From Spartobacteria bacterium (GTDB lineage Bacteria > Verrucomicrobiota > Verrucomicrobiia > Chthoniobacterales > Chthoniobacteraceae), in NCBI GenBank assembly GCA_021324395.1, contig JAJPJG010000028.1:1-64000 (forward strand): 64,000 nt of DNA. Direction: 5' to 3'. Position numbers and translations under genes: made by a program. Positions 43,993-53,959 of this stretch are shown in pieces. Positions within the stretch are counted from its first letter, which is position 1, and the number at the start of each line of letters is the position of its first letter. The notes under the pieces are model-generated. The model saw only the letters and a program-made list of their open reading frames with translations, ran no database searches and was not told the origin of the DNA.

Positions 43993-45150
43993 ATGAACAA
44001 AAAAACCCTCCGCGTCGGCATGATCGGCTACAACTTCATGGGCAAGGCGCACTCGAACGCCTGGCGGCAGGCGCCGAAGTTTTTCGATCTGCCGGCAAGC
44101 GTGGAGCTGAAGACGATTTGCGGGCGCACGGCAAAAAGCGTCGAGGCTGCGCGCAAGCAACTCGGCTGGCAGCAGGCGAGCACCGATTGGCGCGAAGTCG
44201 TCAGCGATCCGGAGATCGACATCGTGGACATCACCACGCCGAATGACACGCACGCGGAGATCGCGATCGAGGCGGCGAAGAATGGAAAGGCGATCCTTTG
44301 CGAAAAACCGCTCGCGATGGATGTCGCGCAATGCGAGGAGATGGTCGCCGCCGTGAAAAAAGCGCGCGTGGTGAACATGGTTTGCCACAACTACCGTCGC
44401 ATCCCGGCCATCGCGCTCGCGAAACGGATGATCGAGAACGGCGATCTCGGCGACCGCATTTACCACTACCGCGCACGCTATGCGCAGGACTGGATCACCG
44501 ATCCGAGTTTTCCCCTCGTCTGGCGGCTGCAAAGCAAGATCGCCGGCAGCGGCACGCACGGCGACATTGGCGCGCACATTATCGACCTCGGGCGTTATCT
44601 GGTGGGTGAGATCAAGGAAGTGTGCGGGTTGATGGAGACCTTCATCAAGGAGCGTACTTTGCTTGAGCAGACCGGTGCAGGACTTAGCGCCAAGGGTAGT
44701 AAAAAGATAGGACGCGTGACCGTGGACGATGCGGTGTCGTGGATCGGCCGCTTCAAAAACGGCGCCCTCGCGAATCTCGAGGCGACGCGTTTCGCGCACG
44801 GTCGCAAGAACCACATCACGATCGAAATCAACGGCAGCAAGGGCTCGCTCGCTTTCAATTTCGAGGACATGAACCGGCTCGAATACTACAACGCGGCAGA
44901 TCCGGAAGACCGGCGCGGCTTTCGTTCGATCCTCGTCACCGAAAGCACGCAGCCTTACGCTGGCGCGTGGTGGCCGCCGGGTCACATCATCGGTTACGAG
45001 CATACGTTCGTGAATGCGTTTGCCGATTTCATCAAGGCGGTCGCCGCCGGAAAAAGCGTGCAGCCGACATTTGAAGACGGTTTGCAAAACGAGCGCGTCC
45101 TTTCAGCCATCGAGCAAAGCGCGAAGACGAAGAGCTGGGTGAAGGTGTAA
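43993..45150 (+). CDS. Gfo/Idh/MocA-family oxidoreductase
   Basis: 385 residues from ATG 43993; the frame extends upstream only into repeat sequence. NAD(P) binding is seen in RVGMIGYNFMGKAHSNAW; DITTPNDTHAEIAIEAAKNGKAILCEKPLAMD includes the EKP catalytic Lys. The C-terminal domain ends near PTFEDGLQNERVLSAIEQSAK. It probably oxidises a sugar or inositol derivative and precedes three glycosidase genes by 84 bp, so a role in arabinose/galactose metabolism is likely. Confidence 0.92.
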   Translation: MNKKTLRVGMIGYNFMGKAHSNAWRQAPKFFDLPASVELKTICGRTAKSVEAARKQLGWQQASTDWREVVSDPEIDIVDITTPNDTHAEIAIEAAKNGKAILCEKPLAMDVAQCEEMVAAVKKARVVNMVCHNYRRIPAIALAKRMIENGDLGDRIYHYRARYAQDWITDPSFPLVWRLQSKIAGSGTHGDIGAHIIDLGRYLVGEIKEVCGLMETFIKERTLLEQTGAGLSAKGSKKIGRVTVDDAVSWIGRFKNGALANLEATRFAHGRKNHITIEINGSKGSLAFNFEDMNRLEYYNAADPEDRRGFRSILVTESTQPYAGAWWPPGHIIGYEHTFVNAFADFIKAVAAGKSVQPTFEDGLQNERVLSAIEQSAKTKSWVKV

Positions 45151-45234
45151 CCGCAAAATACAAAAAGCATCGCATCTGCTCGCGTATTGCGTTTCATGCG
45201 AGGCTCGGTCACATTCGCGTCTCTCAAGCCCCTC

Positions 45235-46557
45235 ATGAAAATCCCTTCCGCCCTCGCCCTGTCCGTCATGCTGTCTTTGTCTCAAGCTAGCGCCACCGAT
45301 TACCACACGTGGGCGCCGACTCCGCCGATGGGCTGGAATAGCTGGGATTGCTTTGCGACGACGATCAACGAGCAGCAGGCGAAAGCGGAGATCGATGCGA
45401 TGGCTTCGAAGCTTCGCTCGCACGGCTGGAATTATTTCGTGGTCGATCACCAATGGTTCGAGCCGGGCGCGCACGATTTTCAATATCGCAAGCGTCCGGT
45501 GCTCGTGATGGATGACTACGGCCGACTGCAACCCGCGACGAATCGTTTTCCATCGGCGGCAAACGGCGCGGGCTTTAAGTCTCTCGCGTCCTATGCGCAC
45601 TCGAAAGGTCTCAAGTTCGGCATTCACATCATGCGCGGCATTGCGCGGCAGGCGGTGGAAAAGAATACACCCATCTTTGGCACGAGCTATCACGCGACAG
45701 ATATCGCCGATCAAAGCTCCACCTGCTCATGGTGCGACGACATGTATGGTGTGGATATGTCGAAGCCCGGCGCGCAGGAGTATTACAACACGCGCATCAA
45801 GCAATACGCCGACTGGGGCGTGGACTTTCTGAAAGTCGATGACCTAAGCCGGCCTTATCACGCGCCGGAAGTGGAAGCGATCCGTAAAGCGATCGATGCT
45901 ACAGGCAAGCCCATCGTCTTTAGCACCTCCCCCGGCGAAACGCCGTTAAGTCAAGGAGAGCACGTCGCGAGTCATGCGAATATGTGGCGCGTCAGCGATG
46001 ACTTTTGGGATAAGTGGGATCATCTGATGCCGCAATTCAAGCGACTGGCTGACTGGGTGACTTATCGCAAACCCGGCGCATGGCCTGATGGAGATATGCT
46101 GCCTCTAGGTGTCATCGACCTGGGCCGTCGGAAAACGAACTTCAATCCCGACGAGCAGCGCACCTTGATGACACTTTGGTCCATCGCGCGTTCACCACTT
46201 ATCCTGGGCGGAGATATGACGAAGCTGGACGAAGCTACTCTTGCTATGCTTACCAACGACGAAGTCATCGCCGTAAACCAAAAGAGCGACAATAACCATC
46301 AACTCTTTCGCACTGACGATGGCTTTATCGCATGGATAGCCGACGTTCCTAACTCTAAGGACAAATACCTCGCTGTTTTCAACACGCGCGATCAGGCCAC
46401 GGATGTGCCGGTGCAGATTGCGCAGCTAGGTCTCAGTGAGTCCATTCACGCACGGGACCTATGGAGTCATAAACAGATCGGCAGCTATAAGGATACGTTC
46501 GCACCAAACATACCACCGCATAGTGCAGGCTTCTATCGCGTCTCATCCGGAAGTTAA
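45235..46557 (+). CDS. exported GH27-like alpha-galactosidase
   Basis: 440 residues from ATG 45235, chosen because it begins a signal peptide (MKIPSALALSVMLSLSQASA). The catalytic barrel opens with PPMGWNSWDCFA; the nucleophile is in DFLKVDDLS, and a later Asp in MWRVSDDFWDKW is the acid/base candidate. The C-terminal beta domain ends with PPHSAGFYRV. GH27 members act on alpha-galactosides or beta-L-arabinopyranosides. It starts a tight operon with GH43 and GH127 genes. Confidence 0.88.
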   Translation: MKIPSALALSVMLSLSQASATDYHTWAPTPPMGWNSWDCFATTINEQQAKAEIDAMASKLRSHGWNYFVVDHQWFEPGAHDFQYRKRPVLVMDDYGRLQPATNRFPSAANGAGFKSLASYAHSKGLKFGIHIMRGIARQAVEKNTPIFGTSYHATDIADQSSTCSWCDDMYGVDMSKPGAQEYYNTRIKQYADWGVDFLKVDDLSRPYHAPEVEAIRKAIDATGKPIVFSTSPGETPLSQGEHVASHANMWRVSDDFWDKWDHLMPQFKRLADWVTYRKPGAWPDGDMLPLGVIDLGRRKTNFNPDEQRTLMTLWSIARSPLILGGDMTKLDEATLAMLTNDEVIAVNQKSDNNHQLFRTDDGFIAWIADVPNSKDKYLAVFNTRDQATDVPVQIAQLGLSESIHARDLWSHKQIGSYKDTFAPNIPPHSAGFYRVSSGS

Positions 46558-46561
46558 TTTA

Positions 46562-47536
46562 ATGAAAACTACTTTGATTTTCTCTCTCGCAGCGGGTCTG
46601 AGTCTTACCCTTTCCGCGCAAGACCTCACGATGACTCCACCGAAGCCGATCCTCGATGGTTTTCGCGCCGATCCCGACATTCGCGTTTTCGGCGATCACT
46701 ACTACGTCTATCCTACTTCGGATAAGCCGAACTGGAATACGACAGACTTCTCCTGCTGGTCTTCGCCGGACCTCGTTCATTGGAAAAATGAAGGCATCAT
46801 CCTCGACGTAGCTCATAACTTATCGTGGGCGAACATCAAGGCATGGGCTCCAACTGCCGCCGAGCGCAATGGCAAGTATTACTTCTACTTTGTCGCGAAT
46901 GAGCAAATCGGTGTAGGTGTCGCCGACAAGCCAACCGGCCCGTTCGTCGATGCCTTAGGCAAGCCGCTCATTGGAAGAAAGGACTATAAGACTTATCCGA
47001 TCGATCCTTGCGTCTTCATCGACGACGACAAGACGCCTTACCTTTATTTTGGCAATGGCCACTTATTAGTCGCGAAGCTGAATGACGACATGATTTCGGT
47101 CAACGGCACACCTACCGAAATGACTCCGCCTCAAGGCAAGGAATCTTTTCGCGAAGGCATCTTTGTTTTTAAACGCAAAGGCCTTTATTACTTCATGTGG
47201 TCGGTGGACGACGCGCGCAGCGATAACTATCACGTTTCCTATGGCACATCGAAGTCGCCGTTAGGCCCGATCGAACTTGCTGCAAATCCGGTGGTTTTGC
47301 AAAAGCACGGTCCTGCAAAGGGAACCGGCCATCATGGTGTCGTTAATGTCCCCGGCACCGATCATTGGTATGTGGTCTATCATCGCCACGCGATTCCGAA
47401 TGGCAGCGGCTTTCAGCGCGAGGTTTGCCTTGCACGCATGGAGTTTAATCTCGACGGCACGATCAAGCCAATGGACCCGATGAAAACCCCTTTTGGGCCA
47501 AATGATTTCGGCGAACCGCTGACCGGACGCCGCTAA
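46562..47536 (+). CDS. exported GH43-like glycosidase
   Basis: 324 residues from ATG 46562, with a signal peptide (about 1-19). Five-bladed propeller features and the three acidic residues are seen: DGFRADPDIRVFG, TYPIDPCVFID and FREGIFVFKRKG. Members are usually arabinofuranosidases, xylosidases or arabinanases. It is 4 bp after the GH27 gene and 3 bp before the GH127 gene, so the three probably act on one arabinose/galactose-containing polymer. Confidence 0.87.
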   Translation: MKTTLIFSLAAGLSLTLSAQDLTMTPPKPILDGFRADPDIRVFGDHYYVYPTSDKPNWNTTDFSCWSSPDLVHWKNEGIILDVAHNLSWANIKAWAPTAAERNGKYYFYFVANEQIGVGVADKPTGPFVDALGKPLIGRKDYKTYPIDPCVFIDDDKTPYLYFGNGHLLVAKLNDDMISVNGTPTEMTPPQGKESFREGIFVFKRKGLYYFMWSVDDARSDNYHVSYGTSKSPLGPIELAANPVVLQKHGPAKGTGHHGVVNVPGTDHWYVVYHRHAIPNGSGFQREVCLARMEFNLDGTIKPMDPMKTPFGPNDFGEPLTGRR

Positions 47537-47539
47537 TTT

Positions 47540-49924
47540 ATGAATAGAACTACATGGATTGCTTTGGCAGCCATTACACTATTAGGTAAGAACCAAGCAA
47601 TAGCGGACGTCGATCAGTCAAAGTTAATTGTAAAAGAGTTTTCACTCAGCGATGTGCAGTTGCTCGATAGTCCTTTCAAGCAAAACATGGAGCGCAATGC
47701 GGCGTATTTGCTTTCGATCGAACCGGATCGCCTGCTGCACAATACGCGCAAGTATTGCGGCCTTGCGCCGAAAGGTGAGATTTATGGCGGCTGGGAGTCG
47801 AGAGGTATCGCGGGCCACTCGCTCGGGCATTATCTCACCGCGATCTCGCAACAGTATGCCGCGACTGGCGACAAGCGCTTTCGCGATCGCGTCGATTATA
47901 TCATCAGGGAAATGGCGGAGTGCCAGCGACATTACGGCGATGGCTACATCGGTGCGCTTCCGCCGACGGAACTGGATACCTTGCGCGGATTCAAAGATGG
48001 AAAAATAGAGCTAAGTGGTGCGTTCGGTTTTAAGAATGGTGCGTGGGTCCCGTGGTATACCGAACACAAAATTCTCGCCGGACTAATTGACGCCTGGACC
48101 CTTGCGGGAAATGCGCAGGCAAAAGAGGTCGCGCTCAAACTCGGAGACTTTGTAGATAAAGTAACTGCCAAACTTACACCCGAACAGCAACAGCACATGC
48201 TTGGTGTGGAGCATGGCGGGATGTTGGAGTCAATGGTCGAGCTATACTCGCTCACCGGCAACCAGCGTTACCTCGACGTTTCGCGGCGCTTTTATCATCA
48301 TGCGATTTTCGATCCGCTGCTGGAAGGGCGCGATGAACTGGCGGGCAAACATGCGAACACGCAAATCCCGAAGATCATTGGTGAAGCGCGTTCCTACGAA
48401 GTTGCGAACGACGAGAACGGACGAAAGATTGCAGAGTATTTCTGGGATAGAGTGGTGCATCATCACTCATGGGTTATCGGCGGCAACAGCGATGGCGAAC
48501 ACTTCTTTCCGGAAGGGCAGGCCGACCGGCACCTGAGCCCTGCGACTGCAGAGTCGTGCAATAGCTACAACATGCTAAAGCTCACCGAGCACTTGTTCGA
48601 GTGGCAGCCGCGCGCGGAGCTTGCGGATTATTTCGAGCGCGTCCTTTATAACCACATCCTTCTCTCGCAGGAACCGGACAAGGGAATGTTCACTTACTTC
48701 ATCTCACTCAAGCCGGGTCTTTTTAAGACCTATAGCACGCCTTTCGATTCGTTTTGGTGCTGCGTCGGCACCGGCATGGAGAACCACACGAAGTATGGCA
48801 AAGCCATCTATTTTCAAGGCAATGACAAACTCTATGTGAACCTGTTCATCCCGTCCGTGCTGACATGGAAAGACAAAGGCCTCGTGCTGGAACAGCGCAC
48901 CGACTATCCGCGCGAGAATACGACGGAGCTTACGATTAAGTCTGCGCCGGCTATACCTATCGCTTTGATGGTTCGTTGTCCGGGCTGGGCCGCCGGCCAG
49001 CTTAACTTCACAATCAATGGTCAACCACTTGAAGTAAAAGGCCAGCCGGGCGAATACGCAGAGATTTCGCGCAGTTGGAGAAATGGCGATAAGCTTCGGG
49101 TAACGATTCCGATGAACCTGCACATCGAGAAGCTCGAAGATAATGCTAACAAGATCGCCTTTCTCTATGGGCCATTGGTCCTCGCCGGTGACTTAGGCCC
49201 GATGCAGCCGATGACTACTTTTCCTTACGCCAAGGGACAGCTCGACAACGCTCGCGCAGCCGACGTGGCGGTGCCGGTTCTTGTGCGCACAGGCGACGAA
49301 GACCTGACCGGCCTGCTCCAGCGCGAGCCGGGCAAGCAGATCGTTTTTCACACAAAAGGTCTCGCGAAACCTAACGATGTCACGCTGAAGCCATTCATCA
49401 GCATCCCTTACGAACGCTACAACATCTACTGGGATGTGGTGTCGGCGCAGGACTGGAAAACGCGCGAAGCGGCGATGCAAGCAGAGAACGAGCGGCATCA
49501 GCGCGAGCAGGCGCGGATCGTGGATGAGTTCAACCCGGGCGAGCAGCAATCGGAAGTCGATCACAAGTTCACTTCGCAAGACTCGCACACTGGTGATTTA
49601 CGCGACCGCAAATGGCGCGATGCGCACGCGCCGGGCTGGTTTCAGTTCGAGATGAAAGTGGCGCGCAATACTCCGCAGGTTTTGCGCTGTAACTATTGGG
49701 GCAACGACGCTGGACGCGAATTCGACGTGCTGCTCGACGGAAAGCAGATCGCCACGCAATCACTCAATAACAACAAACCGGCTCAGTTTTTCGACGCGGA
49801 ATACGCGATTCCTTCCAACCTTCTTTCGGGCAAGGACAAAGTCACGATCCGCTTCGAGCCGCACAATGGCAGCGTCGCAGGCGGGCTTTTCCACTGCGCG
49901 GTTTTGAAAGCAGAGACTTTATAG
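47540..49924 (+). CDS. exported GH127-like beta-L-arabinofuranosidase
   Basis: 794 residues with a signal peptide (about 1-22). The (alpha/alpha) barrel has GWESRGIAGHSLGHYLTAISQ, DGYIGALPPTELD and GGMLESMVELY. The zinc-type Glu/Cys site is recognisable as ATAESCNSYNMLKLTEHLF and SFWCCVGTGMENHTKYG, as in bifidobacterial HypBA1. Beta domains follow, including a C-terminal module (about 670-794) with a DRKWRDAHAPGWFQFEMKV strand pattern. It should remove beta-L-arabinofuranose from plant glycoproteins or pectin side chains. Confidence 0.88.
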   Translation: MNRTTWIALAAITLLGKNQAIADVDQSKLIVKEFSLSDVQLLDSPFKQNMERNAAYLLSIEPDRLLHNTRKYCGLAPKGEIYGGWESRGIAGHSLGHYLTAISQQYAATGDKRFRDRVDYIIREMAECQRHYGDGYIGALPPTELDTLRGFKDGKIELSGAFGFKNGAWVPWYTEHKILAGLIDAWTLAGNAQAKEVALKLGDFVDKVTAKLTPEQQQHMLGVEHGGMLESMVELYSLTGNQRYLDVSRRFYHHAIFDPLLEGRDELAGKHANTQIPKIIGEARSYEVANDENGRKIAEYFWDRVVHHHSWVIGGNSDGEHFFPEGQADRHLSPATAESCNSYNMLKLTEHLFEWQPRAELADYFERVLYNHILLSQEPDKGMFTYFISLKPGLFKTYSTPFDSFWCCVGTGMENHTKYGKAIYFQGNDKLYVNLFIPSVLTWKDKGLVLEQRTDYPRENTTELTIKSAPAIPIALMVRCPGWAAGQLNFTINGQPLEVKGQPGEYAEISRSWRNGDKLRVTIPMNLHIEKLEDNANKIAFLYGPLVLAGDLGPMQPMTTFPYAKGQLDNARAADVAVPVLVRTGDEDLTGLLQREPGKQIVFHTKGLAKPNDVTLKPFISIPYERYNIYWDVVSAQDWKTREAAMQAENERHQREQARIVDEFNPGEQQSEVDHKFTSQDSHTGDLRDRKWRDAHAPGWFQFEMKVARNTPQVLRCNYWGNDAGREFDVLLDGKQIATQSLNNNKPAQFFDAEYAIPSNLLSGKDKVTIRFEPHNGSVAGGLFHCAVLKAETL

Positions 49925-49966
49925 TCCGCGCAGACTGTTCAAGAGGAAGCAAAACTCGCAAGGCTC

Positions 49967-49984
49967 TTGTGAAATTTTTCACAA
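49967..49984. promoter_or_regulatory. CRP/FNR-type palindrome upstream of the nuo operon
   Basis: TTGTGAAATTTTTCACAA is a perfect 8+2+8 palindrome and matches TGTGA-N6-TCACA, the CRP/FNR family consensus. It lies 61 bp before the nuoD start and just upstream of a TTGCAC/TAGAGT promoter-like pair. Confidence 0.55.
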
Positions 49985-49991
49985 AACGAAC

Positions 49992-50021
49992 TTGCACGCG
50001 CCTTGAGCGCGACCGTAGAGT
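49992..50021 (+). promoter_or_regulatory. candidate sigma70-type promoter of nuoD
   Basis: TTGCAC (49992-49997) and TAGAGT (50016-50021) are separated by 18 bp, in the only gap before the nuo genes. The CRP-like site would be centred about 50 bp upstream of the start point. Confidence 0.35.
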
Positions 50022-50045
50022 CTCCGGCTCTCATTTTTCATCCGA

Positions 50046-51290
50046 ATGGCTCTCACAACGCACGAATTTGAATCGCCCGATGTCGCCGCGCGCGCTGCGC
50101 AGGCGGCCCAGTCCGGCGATTTGCTCGGTGAAAAACTGATCCTAAACATGGGGCCGTCGCATCCCGCGACGCACGGCGTGTTGCGCATCGTGCTGGAGCT
50201 CGATGGCGAGGTGATCACGAAGGCGATTCCGGATGTGGGCTATCTGCATCGCGGCGACGAAAAAATCGCGGAGGCGATGCAATACAACCAGTTCGTGCCT
50301 TACACGGACCGACTCGATTATTTGGCGCCACTGGCAAACAACGTAGCCTATGCGCTCGCGGTGGAAAAACTGCTCGGCTGGGAGCTGCCGCCGCGCGGCA
50401 AGGCGATTCGCGTGATCTGCTGCGAGCTGGCACGGATCTCGTCGCACCTGCTCGGGCTTGGTGCTTACGCGATGGATGTGGGCGCGATGACGGTGTTTCT
50501 CTACACGTTCACCGAGCGCGAGAAGATTTACAATTTGTGTGAGATGATTTCAGGCGCGCGCTTCACGACTAGCTACACGCGTATCGGCGGGCAGACTCGC
50601 GACCTGAGCGAGACGACGATTGCGGCGATTCGCAAATTTTTAACCGAGGTGCCGGCGGCGATCGACGAGACGGAGAAACTGCTCTCGCGAAATCGCATCT
50701 GGCTGGAACGAACGCGCGATGTCGGCATCATCACGAAGGAACAAGCGATCGATTACGGCTTGTCCGGGCCGAACCTGCGCGGTTCGGGCGTTGATCACGA
50801 TTTGCGCAAAAAGCATCCGTATCTCGATTACCAGAATTACGAGTTCGACGTGCCGCTCGGCAGCGTGGGCGATTGCTACGATCGCTACACCGTGCGGCTC
50901 GAGGAAATGCGCCAGAGCATTCGCATTTTGCATCAAGCACTCGACAGGTTGCCGGACGGGCCGATCAACGTCGCGGATCGCAAAAGCTTTCCGCCGCCAA
51001 AGACCGAGGTGCTGACGAAAATGGAGGAGCTGATCCACCATTTCATCATCCACACCGAAGGCCCCGACGTGCCGGCGGGCGAAGTTTATTTCGGCGCGGA
51101 AAATCCGAAGGGCGAGCTTGGCTTTTACATTAACTCGCGCGGCGGCGGCACCCCGCACCGGCTGAAAATCCGCGCCCCCTCGTTCGTGAATTTAAGCATC
51201 CTGCCGGCGATTCTGCCCGGCCACATGATGAGCGATGTCGTGGCGATTCTCGGCTCGCTCGATTTCGTGATGGGAGAGTGCGATCGATGA
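50046..51290 (+). CDS. nuoD: NADH-quinone oxidoreductase subunit D
   Basis: 414 residues of the 49-kDa subunit that lines the quinone site. GPSHPATHGVLRIVLELDGE, IPDVGYLHRGDEKIAE, ELARISSHLLGLGAYAMDVGAMT and the C-terminal ILGSLDFVMGECDR are diagnostic. It opens the operon, so nuoA, nuoB and nuoC must lie elsewhere. Its TGA overlaps the ATG of the next gene. Confidence 0.97.
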   Translation: MALTTHEFESPDVAARAAQAAQSGDLLGEKLILNMGPSHPATHGVLRIVLELDGEVITKAIPDVGYLHRGDEKIAEAMQYNQFVPYTDRLDYLAPLANNVAYALAVEKLLGWELPPRGKAIRVICCELARISSHLLGLGAYAMDVGAMTVFLYTFTEREKIYNLCEMISGARFTTSYTRIGGQTRDLSETTIAAIRKFLTEVPAAIDETEKLLSRNRIWLERTRDVGIITKEQAIDYGLSGPNLRGSGVDHDLRKKHPYLDYQNYEFDVPLGSVGDCYDRYTVRLEEMRQSIRILHQALDRLPDGPINVADRKSFPPPKTEVLTKMEELIHHFIIHTEGPDVPAGEVYFGAENPKGELGFYINSRGGGTPHRLKIRAPSFVNLSILPAILPGHMMSDVVAILGSLDFVMGECDR

Positions 51291-51711
51291 AGGGCACAGG
51301 CAAAATGCAGAATGTAGAATGCAGAATGCAGAAACGTGCTTCCAAGGCGTGGCTTGCTGTTCCTTTCATCATTGTGCATTCATCATTCAGCATTCTCTTC
51401 GCCGGTTGCGAGAAGCACATCTCGCAAGCCAATATCGACGCGGTAAATTCCGCGTTTGATCGCGCGGAAAACACATCGCGGGGCGTGATCGAAAAAACCG
51501 TTTCGCCAAAGGAAGTCGAGTCGATCCTCGGCGCGCCGAGCAAGGTCGAGACGTTTAAAATGGAGCTCGAAACGCACAAGCCGGTCGTCGAGGGCACGCG
51601 CTACATTTACGAGCAAAACGGACAAAAAATCGTGCTCCATTTTGTGGACAACAAATTGATTTCCAAAGCGCCGTATTTCGGCGAAGCGCAGACGGGCGCG
51701 GAGAAAAAGCC

Positions 51712-51715
<4 letters not shown>
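51287..51715 (+). CDS. lipoprotein embedded in the nuo operon (BamE/SmpA-like fold possible)
   Basis: 142 residues from ATG 51287 (ATGA overlap with nuoD). The lipobox is LFAGC at 37-41. The mature domain has VSPKEVESILGAPSKVET and YIYEQNGQKIVLHFVDNKL, recalling the BamE/SmpA helix-strand pattern, without firm assignment. Its last codon overlaps the nuoE-F start. Residues 8-15 and 30-37 are encoded by the two arms of a repeat hairpin, so much of the signal peptide derives from that element. Complex I does not normally include such a subunit. Confidence 0.7.
51309..51396. repeat. iterated-heptamer inverted repeat inside a signal-peptide region
   Basis: The left arm 51309-51330 (iterated AGAATGC-like units) pairs with 51375-51396 at 18 of 22 positions, enclosing a 44-nt loop. 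Such ATTCTGC-iterated inverted repeats look like a REP-type element. The entire element is read through as the N-terminus of the lipoprotein gene at 51287. Confidence 0.7.
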
Positions 51716-53762
<2,047 letters not shown>

Positions 53763-53766
<4 letters not shown>

Positions 53767-53957
53767 ACACGACCATGACGACGCAAATTCTTGGCGGTTT
53801 CCCAGGCGTTCTTTTGATCATCGTCTACATCGCTTTCATTATTTTTTGGATGGTCGTGTTTTGGCGTTTCATGCGCGCCCACGAACAACTCGCAGATGCG
53901 CACGATGAAATCCGCCAGGCCGTGCGCGCGTGGTTCAAATCGAAAAATAATCCATAA
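53763..53957 (+). CDS. small single-pass membrane protein in the nuo operon
   Basis: 64 residues: a hydrophobic helix (about 13-37, VLLIIVYIAFIIFWMVVFW), then a charged amphipathic tail (RAHEQLADAHDEIRQAVRAW). ATG overlaps the nuoE-F stop by 4 bp and the next gene starts 2 bp later, so it is translationally coupled to complex I genes. It is not a known core subunit; it may be an accessory or assembly protein. Confidence 0.65.
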
Positions 53958-53959
53958 AC

